DNA from: Rhizorhabdus sp. | GTDB taxonomy: Bacteria > Pseudomonadota > Alphaproteobacteria > Sphingomonadales > Sphingomonadaceae | Assembly (NCBI GenBank): GCA_004297635.1 | Contig: SCUQ01000530.1 | Coordinates: forward strand, 1-6,005 | Length of the DNA stretch: 6,005 nt | Direction of reading: 5' to 3' | In this document: positions 1 to 6,005 of the stretch, one piece after another | How positions within the stretch are numbered: the first letter of the stretch is position 1 | Layout of the letters: every line of letters begins with the position of its first letter | Translations under genes and position numbers: made by a program | Notes under the pieces: model-generated | Database searches by the model: none | What the model saw: only the letters and a program-made list of their open reading frames with translations | What the model was told of the DNA's origin: nothing

Positions 1-1298
1 GATCCGCCTTCGCGCGGACCGACATTCTTCATGTCGGCGATCGGCGAGTCGATCAGCTTGTCATAGGGGTCGCCCAGCGGCATCCGCCACAGCTTGTCCC
101 CGACATCGCTTCCGGCGGCGAGCAGCTGCCCGGCCAGTTCGTCGTCATTGGCGAACATCCCGCCATATTCGAAACCTAGCGATATGATCATCGCGCCGGT
201 AAGCGTGGCAAGATCCACGATGGTCTTTGGTTTGTGCGTCTTCTGGACCCAGGTCAGCGCATCGCACAGGACGAGGCGACCTTCGGCGTCGGTGTTGATC
301 ACCTCGATCGTCTGCCCCGACATGGACGTTACGACGTCACCCGGCCGCTGGGCGTTGCCGTCGGGCATGTTCTCGACCAGTCCGCAGACCCCGATGACGT
401 GCGCCTTCGCCTTGCGCAGCGCGAGCGCCTTCATCGCTCCCGCGACCGCGCCGGCGCCGCCCATGTCCCACTTCATGTCTTCCATGCCGGCCGGCGGCTT
501 GAGCGAGATGCCGCCGGTATCGAAGGTTACGCCCTTGCCGACAAAGGCGATCGGCGGCTCGCTGTCATTGCCGGTACCGTTCCACGTCATGACCAGCAGT
601 TGCGCCGGCCGGACCGAACCCTGCGCGACACCGAGCAGTGCGCCCATGCCGAGCTTCGCCATCGCCTCCGGATCGAGCACCTCGATCTTCACGCCGAGAG
701 CGGCAAGCGGCCGGCAGCGTTCGACGAAACTCTCGGGATAGAGGATATTGGCCGGCTCCGTGATCAGCGTGCGGGTGAACATCACACCCTCGGCCACCGC
801 CTCGCGATCCGCCCACAGGGTCGGCGCGTCGGCGCCGCCGCCGACGATCACGATCTCTTCCAGCGAAGGCCGCTGCTTGGCGTCGAGCTTTGTGCGGTAG
901 ATATCATGCCGCCAGCCGCGCAGCACCGCACCGAATGCAAGGTGCGCCGCCGCCTCGGCCGGCTTGTCGCCGGCCACGGCGCTGATATCGACGACAAGCG
1001 TCTTCTCGCCGGACGTCAGCAATTTGGCCACGAGCGCGGCGCCGGCCCGCTCGAAATCGCTCTTGGCGCCGATCCCAGCAAGCAGCAGCCGCCGATGGGC
1101 GGCATCGGTCTCGCCGTAAAATTCCACGACCGCGCCCTTCTCACCGTCGAAGCGGCTCGCCTGGGCAGCGGCGCGCGCCAGCGCCTGGGCCGCCTCCGGC
1201 AGAGCCGCGAGGCCCGCACCACTCAGCGTGGCAGGGGCAACGGCGATGGCAAGCGCATGGGGGTGGGCCGGCCGGCTGTCGGCAAAGCTGATCCGCAT
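1..1298 (-). CDS. pepA: Leucyl aminopeptidase (M17 family), C-terminus cut by window edge
   Basis: Cytosolic two-metal exopeptidase that removes N-terminal residues, preferably leucine, from peptides; family members form hexamers. I translated the reverse strand from the ATG at 1298-1296 and read 432 uninterrupted codons to the left edge. An N-terminal M17 domain covers roughly residues 1-140 and the catalytic domain starts near 170, with the family segment EPANILYPE at 181-189. The metal and catalytic residues are all present: K255 and D260 in GKGVTFDTGG, K267 in ISLKP, D278 in KWDMGG, and D337, E339 and R341 in the signature NTDAEGRL. Each sits exactly 15 residues before its E. coli PepA counterpart (K270, D275, K282, D293, D352, E354, R356), so the N-terminal part is slightly shorter. 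By comparison with the 503-residue E. coli protein about 50-55 residues are missing. The start is supported by AAGGA about 11 bases upstream and by in-frame stops before it. It is divergent from lptD. Some PepA proteins also bind DNA; nothing here tests that. Confidence 0.97.
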   Translation of the reverse strand, partial: MRISFADSRPAHPHALAIAVAPATLSGAGLAALPEAAQALARAAAQASRFDGEKGAVVEFYGETDAAHRRLLLAGIGAKSDFERAGAALVAKLLTSGEKTLVVDISAVAGDKPAEAAAHLAFGAVLRGWRHDIYRTKLDAKQRPSLEEIVIVGGGADAPTLWADREAVAEGVMFTRTLITEPANILYPESFVERCRPLAALGVKIEVLDPEAMAKLGMGALLGVAQGSVRPAQLLVMTWNGTGNDSEPPIAFVGKGVTFDTGGISLKPPAGMEDMKWDMGGAGAVAGAMKALALRKAKAHVIGVCGLVENMPDGNAQRPGDVVTSMSGQTIEVINTDAEGRLVLCDALTWVQKTHKPKTIVDLATLTGAMIISLGFEYGGMFANDDELAGQLLAAGSDVGDKLWRMPLGDPYDKLIDSPIADMKNVGPREGG

Positions 1299-1330
1299 CG
1301 AGTGGGAAATCCTTATTCTGTCCTGCCCTT

Positions 1331-1359
1331 CATCTAGGCATAGCCCCGCCCCGCCGCAA
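1331..1359 (-). promoter_or_regulatory. Weak candidate sigma-70-type promoter for pepA
   Basis: Read on the minus strand, TTGCGG (1359-1354) and TAGATG (1336-1331) are separated by exactly 17 bases and lie about 33 bases upstream of the pepA ATG, so a transcript would have a leader of roughly 25 bases. Position and spacing fit a housekeeping promoter, but each hexamer matches consensus at only about three of six bases. I saw no comparably spaced pair for lptD on the plus strand. This is a position-based guess. Confidence 0.22.
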
Positions 1360-1416
1360 TGTTGCAGATGCCGGTTTGTTGCCAGAGGATTGCAGCGGAG
1401 CGCCGGGTACGATAGG

Positions 1417-1430
1417 CGGCGCGGACGCCG
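1417..1430 (+). other. Small GC-rich hairpin in the lptD leader
   Basis: CGGCG (1417-1421) and CGCCG (1426-1430) are perfect inverted repeats around the four-base loop CGGA, and two G-T wobble pairs could extend the stem. It ends 24 bases before the proposed GTG start of lptD, so it could form in the mRNA leader if transcription starts upstream. In DNA this GC-rich, a five-base stem can easily occur by chance. Confidence 0.3.
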
Positions 1431-1454
1431 TTGCGTGCCAGCTCATGGGGTAGT

Positions 1455-3695
1455 GTGAAGAAGCCGATCCATTTCCTGCTGGCGACGACGCTGCCATGGC
1501 TTTGCGCCGCCCCGCTGCTGGCGCAGAACCTCGCGACGCCATTGGCCGGTCCGCCGTTGCAGGGCGACGCTCCCACCCCGACGAACGAGGAGGAGGTGAC
1601 CTTCGCCGCCGATACGCTCGCCTATGACGATGGCGCCGAGATCGTGACCGCGACCGGCAATGTCCGGATGATGCGGCAGGGCGACCGGCTGCGCGCCGAC
1701 AAGGTCGAGTGGAACCAGAAAACCGGCACCGTCCGGGCCGACGGCAATGTCGCGGTGGTCAATTCGGGGGGCGATACGCTCTATGGCGATTCGGTCGAGC
1801 TGACCGACACGCTGAAGGACGGGATGATCGAGAATCTCCTGCTCGTGCTCAACGATGGCGGCCGCCTCGCCGCGGTCCACGGCGTACGCCGCAACGGCAT
1901 CTCCACGCTCGACAAGGCCGTTTACACCCCTTGCGCCGTGATGGACAGCAAGGGCTGCCCCAAGGAACCGATCTGGAAGATCAGCGCGGTGCGGGTCGTG
2001 CATGATCCGAACAAGCATCGGATCAGCTATGATGGCGCCCGGATCAGCTTCCTTGGTGCGCCGATATTGTGGCTGCCGGGTCTGTCGCACCCCGACGGCA
2101 GCAACGGGGGCGGATCGGGCCTGCTGCTGCCCGATATCAAATATAGCCGCACCAATGGCGCCGAGCTGGCGCTGCCCTATTATTATCAGATCGCGCCTAA
2201 CCGTGATCTCACGCTGACTCCGCATGTCTACACCAAGGTGCTGCCCGCGATCGAAGCCCAGTATCGCGCGCTGACCGATCATGGCGCATGGCAGGCATCC
2301 GGCATGCTGACCTACAGTTCGCGATTCTCGGCCGCGACTGGCACTGCGCCCGGCAGCGGCAACCGTGACATACGCGGCTATCTCGATGCCAATGGGCAGT
2401 TCCAATATGGCCCTTACTGGACGGTTTCCGGGTCGCTTCGCGCCACGACCGATCGCACCTTCATGCGTCGCTACGATATTTCGCGCGACGATCGGCTGCG
2501 CAACCAGATCCAGGCAGAGCGGATCACCCCGAACAGCTATCTGTCGATCAAGGGCTGGGCGGTGCAGACCCTGCGCACCAACGATCGCCAGGGCCTGCAG
2601 CCGTTCGCGCTGCCGCTGATCGACTATCGCCGGCGATTGACCGATCCGGTGTTCGGCGGCGTGGTCCAGATTCAGGCCAACAGCCTCGCGCTCACCCGGA
2701 CCAGCGGACAGGATACGCAGCGGGCCTTTGCCGGAGTCCGCTGGGATCTGCGCCGCTACACGCCGCTGGGCCAGGAAGTCACATTCACCGCTTATGGCCG
2801 CGGCGATATCTATCATACCGACCAGGTGGGCAGCACCGCGACGATCATCTATCGCGGCGAAAAGGGCTGGACGGCGCGCAGGATCGCCGCGCTCGCCGCC
2901 GACGTGAAATGGCCCTTCATCGGCGATTTCTTCGCCGGATCGCAGCGCATCACGCCGCGCATCCAGATCGTCGCGAGCCCCAAGGTCCGCAACCTCGACA
3001 TCCCCAACGAGGATGCCCGGTCGATCGATCTCGAGGATTCGAACCTGTTCGCGCTCAATCGCTTCTCTGGCTATGATCGCTGGGAAGACGGCAGCCGCAT
3101 AACCTATGGCGCCGAATGGGCGGTCGACCTGCCCGGCATCTCATTCGATACCGTGATCGGCCAGAGCTACCGCCTGTCGAACAAGCCGGGCCTGCTGCCG
3201 GTCGGCACCGGCCTGTCGGATCGGCGCTCGGACATCGTCGGGCGGACCACGCTCAAATATGGCCGCTTCCTCGAGATCATCCACCGCTTCCGGCTCGACA
3301 ACGACAATTTCGCGGTCCGCCGCAACGAGATCGACGCGACGGTCGGAACCCGCAAGACCTACGCGCTAATCGGCTATCTCAAGCTGAATCGCGACATTTC
3401 GCCGACGATCGAGGATCTTCGCGACCGCGAGGAGGTTCGCCTTGGCGGCCGTATCCAGATCGCGCGATACTGGTCGATCTTCGGATCGACGGTGATCGAC
3501 CTGACGAGCCGCAGGGAGGATCCGCTGACCCTGTCCGACGGCTATCAGCCGATTCGGCATCGCCTCGGCCTGCTCTACGATGACGATTGCATCGAGGTCG
3601 GCGTGACATGGCGGCGCGAATATGACGCTATCGGGGATGCCCGCCGGGGCAACACCTTCCTGTTGCGTCTGGCGCTCAAGAATTTGGGCCGCTAA
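1455..3695 (+). CDS. lptD: LPS-assembly outer-membrane translocon LptD (OstA/Imp)
   Basis: LptD is the beta-barrel that, with the lipoprotein LptE, inserts lipopolysaccharide into the outer leaflet of the outer membrane. From the GTG at 1455 the product has 746 residues (E. coli 784). Residues 1-23 form a clear signal peptide with KK, a hydrophobic core and probable cleavage after LLA. An LptA/OstA-like N-terminal domain spans roughly 47-155, with repeated strands such as VTATGNVRM and GTVRADGNVAV. The barrel follows, roughly 190 to the C-terminus, and includes the family motif NRFSGYDR (535-542), a late YDDDC segment and a typical LKNLGR end. Mature cysteines are C160, C168 and C712. An in-frame TTG at 1431 would add eight residues (MRASSWGS) before the signal peptide; I prefer GTG because KK then directly follows Met, although its ribosome site (GGGG, four bases away) is poor. 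It is probably the first gene of an operon with surA and pdxA. Family assignment is firm; the start is not. Confidence 0.95.
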   Translation: MKKPIHFLLATTLPWLCAAPLLAQNLATPLAGPPLQGDAPTPTNEEEVTFAADTLAYDDGAEIVTATGNVRMMRQGDRLRADKVEWNQKTGTVRADGNVAVVNSGGDTLYGDSVELTDTLKDGMIENLLLVLNDGGRLAAVHGVRRNGISTLDKAVYTPCAVMDSKGCPKEPIWKISAVRVVHDPNKHRISYDGARISFLGAPILWLPGLSHPDGSNGGGSGLLLPDIKYSRTNGAELALPYYYQIAPNRDLTLTPHVYTKVLPAIEAQYRALTDHGAWQASGMLTYSSRFSAATGTAPGSGNRDIRGYLDANGQFQYGPYWTVSGSLRATTDRTFMRRYDISRDDRLRNQIQAERITPNSYLSIKGWAVQTLRTNDRQGLQPFALPLIDYRRRLTDPVFGGVVQIQANSLALTRTSGQDTQRAFAGVRWDLRRYTPLGQEVTFTAYGRGDIYHTDQVGSTATIIYRGEKGWTARRIAALAADVKWPFIGDFFAGSQRITPRIQIVASPKVRNLDIPNEDARSIDLEDSNLFALNRFSGYDRWEDGSRITYGAEWAVDLPGISFDTVIGQSYRLSNKPGLLPVGTGLSDRRSDIVGRTTLKYGRFLEIIHRFRLDNDNFAVRRNEIDATVGTRKTYALIGYLKLNRDISPTIEDLRDREEVRLGGRIQIARYWSIFGSTVIDLTSRREDPLTLSDGYQPIRHRLGLLYDDDCIEVGVTWRREYDAIGDARRGNTFLLRLALKNLGR

Positions 3696-3707
3696 GCATT
3701 CATTCAG

Positions 3708-3736
3708 AGGGCGCCTGTCAGGGACAGCCTGTTTTT
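3708..3736 (+). terminator. Bulged hairpin plus T-run between lptD and surA; possible weak terminator or attenuator
   Basis: CTGTC (3715-3719) pairs with GACAG (3723-3727) around the three-base loop AGG. A further AGG/CCT pairing (3708-3710 with 3728-3730) is possible across a four-base bulge. A G and five T (3732-3736) follow. This is the usual shape of an intrinsic terminator but short and imperfect, and it lies 19 bases before the surA start, so at most it would lower read-through into surA-pdxA rather than end the operon. Confidence 0.3.
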
Positions 3737-3755
3737 CCTACGAGGATGTTGCCAG

Positions 3756-5108
3756 GTGCGTGGAACGAAGGTGAGCCGGAAGACTTTCTGGATGATGGCG
3801 GCGGCGAGCGCGGTGGCGCTGGCCGCGCCCCTGACCGGCCAGACGGTGGGCGAGGATGAGGATGTCGCGGGCAGCCTGAACATCCCCAAGGACATTACCG
3901 TCTTCGGCAACCGCGATCCCAACGTCCGGACAGCGACCGCGATCGTCAACGGCACGATCATCACCCAGACGGACATCGACCAGCGCCTTGCGCTCGTCGT
4001 CGCGGCCAATGGCGGCCGCATTCCCGATGAGGAGGTCGAGCGGCTGCGGCTGCAGGTATTGCGCAACCTGATCGACGAAACATTGCAGATTCAGGAAGCG
4101 GCCGCCCAGAAGGTGGAGGTCACGAAGGAAGAGGTCCAGCAGACCTATGACCGGGTCGCCTCCAACTTCCGCAAATCCCCGCGCGACTTCGCAAAATTCC
4201 TCCGGGAAAAGGGCTCATCCGAAAGCTCGATCAAACGGCAGATCGAGGGCGAGGCCGCCTGGCGCCGCGTTCTGAGCCGCCGGGTCGAACCCTTCGTCGC
4301 GGTAAGCGACGAAGAGGTCAACGCGATCATCGCGCGTCTGCAGGCCGCCAAGGGCGCCAACGAATATCATGTCGGAGAGATATTCCTCTCGGCCACGCCC
4401 GAATCGATGGGTGCCGCCAACGACAATGCCAACCGCATCATCGACCAGATCCGCAAGGGCGCGTCCTTCGCGGCCTATGCCCGCCAGTTCTCGGAAGCCT
4501 CTACGGCCGCGGTCGGCGGCGATCTCGGCTGGGTGCGCGCGGAGCAGTTGCCCGAACAGCTGTCCGCGGTCGTGACGACGCTGGGCTCAGGTCAGATCAG
4601 CGCTCCGATCGCGGTACCCGGCGGCTATTCGGTCATTCTGCTGATCGACAAGCGCCAGGTCCTCGGCGTCGATCCGCGCGACGCGACCTTGCTGCTCAAG
4701 CAGCTCACCGTTACCTTCCCGCCGGGCAGCACCCAGGCGCAGGCGACCCCGAAGGTTCAGGCCTTCGCCGCCGGACTCAAGGATATCCGGGGCTGCGGCA
4801 ACGTCGCCGAGGTGGCCGCCAAGATCGGTGCCGACGTCGTCAACAATGATCAGATGCGGATCCGCGATCTTCCGCCCCAACTCCAGGATATGATGCTGGG
4901 CATGCAGGTGGGCGAATCCACGCCGCCCTTCGGCTCGCTGACCGACGGCGTGCGTGCACTGGTCCTGTGCGGACGCGACGATCCGGCGCCCAGCAATGGG
5001 CCATCCTTCGATCAAATCCAGTCGCAGATCGAACAGGAACGGGTGAACCGCCGCGCCCAGCGTTATCTGCGCGATCTTCGCCGCGACGCGGTGATCGAAT
5101 ATCGATGA
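3756..5108 (+). CDS. surA: Periplasmic chaperone / peptidyl-prolyl isomerase SurA
   Basis: SurA binds unfolded outer-membrane proteins, including LptD in E. coli, and carries them across the periplasm to the BAM complex. The 450-residue product (E. coli 428) begins with a signal peptide: basic RGTKVSRK, then a hydrophobic FWMMAAASAVALAAP core. A short acidic linker (GEDED) follows, then the SurA N-terminal chaperone domain, about 60-195, opening with ATAIVNGTIIT. A parvulin domain occupies about 203-302, with the hallmark GGDLGW from 254. Residues about 305-415 sit where the second parvulin domain is expected but lack a GGDLG motif and carry C347 and C405. The C-terminal helix (FDQIQSQIEQERVNRRAQRYL) matches the SurA end that packs on the chaperone core. 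The chosen GTG has GAGG ten bases upstream; a second in-frame GTG at 3771 would still leave a complete signal peptide and has GGAA close upstream. It lies 60 bases after lptD and four before pdxA. Confidence 0.93.
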   Translation: MRGTKVSRKTFWMMAAASAVALAAPLTGQTVGEDEDVAGSLNIPKDITVFGNRDPNVRTATAIVNGTIITQTDIDQRLALVVAANGGRIPDEEVERLRLQVLRNLIDETLQIQEAAAQKVEVTKEEVQQTYDRVASNFRKSPRDFAKFLREKGSSESSIKRQIEGEAAWRRVLSRRVEPFVAVSDEEVNAIIARLQAAKGANEYHVGEIFLSATPESMGAANDNANRIIDQIRKGASFAAYARQFSEASTAAVGGDLGWVRAEQLPEQLSAVVTTLGSGQISAPIAVPGGYSVILLIDKRQVLGVDPRDATLLLKQLTVTFPPGSTQAQATPKVQAFAAGLKDIRGCGNVAEVAAKIGADVVNNDQMRIRDLPPQLQDMMLGMQVGESTPPFGSLTDGVRALVLCGRDDPAPSNGPSFDQIQSQIEQERVNRRAQRYLRDLRRDAVIEYR

Positions 5109-5112
5109 GGCC

Positions 5113-6005
5113 ATGGAAATAGGCCCCCTCGCCGTCGCACTCGGCGATCCCGCCGGGATCGGTCCGGAGATCGTCGCCAAGGCGTGGGACGTGCGCGAGC
5201 AATATGGCCTGCTTCCTTTTTTCGCCGTCGGCGATCGCCGCTCGATCGAAACCGTCTGGCCCGGTCCCATCCGGCAGATCGCCAGCCCGGATGAGGCCGC
5301 CGCCTGTTTCGGAACGGCCCTGCCCCTGATCCAGATCGAGGATACCGGGCTGATCATCCCCGGGCAGCCCGATCTTGCCGGCGCGCGATGCGCGCTCGAT
5401 TCGCTGGAACTGGCGGCTGGGCTGGCCCGCTCGCCGATGGTAGGCGGATTGGTGACGGCACCGGTTGCGAAGCATCAGCTCTATGCCATCGGCTTCACCC
5501 ATCCGGGCCAGACCGAATTCGTCGCCGAACGCTGTGGCGTTTCGAAGACCAACGCGATCATGATGCTCGCCGGACCGACGCTGCGCACCGTGCCCATAAC
5601 GACGCATATCCCGCTGCGTTCGGTGGTCGATCACCTCACCGTCGAGTTGATCGTCGCCAAGGCGCGCGCCACCGATCGCGGCCTGACCCGCAATTTCGGC
5701 ATCGAGCACCCGCGCCTCGCCATCGCCGGGTTCAACCCGCACGCCGGCGAGCAGGGCGCGATCGGCCGCGAGGAGATCGAACTGATCCTTCCGGCGATCG
5801 AGATATTGCGGGCGGAGGGCATCGACATCGCCGGCCCGCTCGCCGCCGACACGATGTTCCATGCCCGGGCCCGGGCGCTCTATGACTGCGCGCTCTGTCT
5901 CTATCATGATCAGGCGCTGATCCCGCTCAAGACGCTGCATTTCGACGAAGGCGTGAACATCACGCTCGGACTACCGATCGTGCGCACCGCGCCCGATCAT
6001 GGCAC
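5113..6005 (+). CDS. pdxA: 4-hydroxythreonine-4-phosphate dehydrogenase, C-terminus cut by window edge
   Basis: PdxA is a cytoplasmic, metal-dependent NAD(P) enzyme of DXP-dependent vitamin B6 synthesis. It oxidises 4-phosphohydroxy-L-threonine; the product decarboxylates to 3-amino-2-oxopropyl phosphate, which PdxJ uses to make pyridoxine 5'-phosphate. I read 297 uninterrupted codons from the ATG at 5113 to the right edge; E. coli PdxA has 329, so about 30-40 residues are missing. The N-terminal motif GDPAGIGPE is at 11-19, TAPVAK at 115-120 and the phosphate-site-like segment HPGQTEF follows. The three divalent-metal histidines are H165 (TTHIPL), H210 (NPHAGE) and H265 (YHDQ), each one residue before the E. 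coli H166, H211 and H266. The visible end, TAPDHGT, is also family-typical. The start lies four bases after the surA stop. A GAGG overlaps that stop but is only two bases from the ATG, unusually close, which suggests translation coupled to surA. Confidence 0.97.
   Translation, partial: MEIGPLAVALGDPAGIGPEIVAKAWDVREQYGLLPFFAVGDRRSIETVWPGPIRQIASPDEAAACFGTALPLIQIEDTGLIIPGQPDLAGARCALDSLELAAGLARSPMVGGLVTAPVAKHQLYAIGFTHPGQTEFVAERCGVSKTNAIMMLAGPTLRTVPITTHIPLRSVVDHLTVELIVAKARATDRGLTRNFGIEHPRLAIAGFNPHAGEQGAIGREEIELILPAIEILRAEGIDIAGPLAADTMFHARARALYDCALCLYHDQALIPLKTLHFDEGVNITLGLPIVRTAPDHG

Noticed and set aside
234..1337. Long open frame on the plus strand opposite pepA (367 codons), and a shorter one at 94-741
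   Set aside because: The minus strand here encodes PepA with every active-site residue. The plus-strand translations are low-complexity, Arg/Ala/Pro-rich and show no domain; such shadow frames are common in GC-rich DNA.
1356..1395. GCAATGTTGC near-palindrome and two TTGCAG copies in the pepA-lptD intergenic region, considered as an operator
   Set aside because: The arms are only four bases and the repeated hexamers are not symmetrically placed; nothing matches an operator I can name.
1385..1413. Possible lptD promoter using TACGAT at 1408-1413 as the -10 element
   Set aside because: The available -35-like hexamers, TTGCAG at 1390 and TTGCCA at 1379, give spacers of 12 and 23 bases, both outside the normal range.
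1443..2816. Long minus-strand open frame (457 codons) opposite lptD
   Set aside because: It is antisense to the OstA-like domain and barrel of LptD, has no recognisable motif, and has the composition of a shadow frame.
3746..3860. ATG at 3746 just upstream of the surA GTG
   Set aside because: It is out of frame with surA and reaches a stop after about 37 codons without a recognisable protein; the GAGG before it more plausibly serves the GTG at 3756.
4840..5940. Long minus-strand open frame (366 codons) opposite the surA end and pdxA
   Set aside because: The plus strand encodes PdxA with all three metal histidines and the SurA C-terminus; the antisense product has no recognisable domain.
1..6005. 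Novel system, mobile element, CRISPR array or tRNA/rRNA gene
   Set aside because: The window is filled by four recognisable core genes of uniform composition. I saw no repeat array, transposase, integrase, attachment repeat or tRNA-like cloverleaf.

Overview
The window looks like ordinary alphaproteobacterial chromosome, most likely from the order Sphingomonadales. The evidence is high GC with strong G/C preference at third positions, frequent TAT for tyrosine and GAT for aspartate, the gene order lptD-surA-pdxA (the core of the alphaproteobacterial envelope/vitamin B6 cluster), and a SurA N-terminal region that resembles sphingomonad SurA proteins as I remember them. The host assignment is inference; no rRNA or other marker is present.

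Layout. Positions 1-1298, minus strand: pepA, a leucyl aminopeptidase (M17) whose C-terminus runs off the left edge; every metal-binding and catalytic residue lies in the visible part. Positions 1299-1454: a short divergent intergenic region with a weak candidate pepA promoter, a small GC-rich hairpin and a two-codon mini-ORF that ends just before the proposed lptD start. Positions 1455-3695, plus strand: lptD, the outer-membrane lipopolysaccharide-assembly translocon. Positions 3696-3755: a 60-base gap with a bulged hairpin followed by five T. Positions 3756-5108: surA, a periplasmic chaperone/peptidyl-prolyl isomerase. Positions 5113-6005: pdxA, 4-hydroxythreonine-4-phosphate dehydrogenase, cut by the right edge. 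The window is almost fully coding and no stretch over 300 bases lacks a gene.

How the genes relate. SurA escorts unfolded beta-barrel proteins through the periplasm, and LptD is one of its best-known clients in Escherichia coli, so lptD-surA is a functional pair. pdxA follows surA after four bases and is probably co-transcribed and translationally coupled, although its role (pyridoxal phosphate synthesis) is unrelated; rsmA/ksgA would be expected next but is outside the window. pepA is transcribed away from this operon.

I found no mobile element, CRISPR array, RNA gene, phage gene or novel defence-type system. The points worth a second look are modest: LptD in a lineage known for replacing LPS with glycosphingolipids, absence of lptF/lptG next to lptD, a three-cysteine LptD, a SurA whose second parvulin domain appears degenerate, and unusual start regions for lptD and surA.
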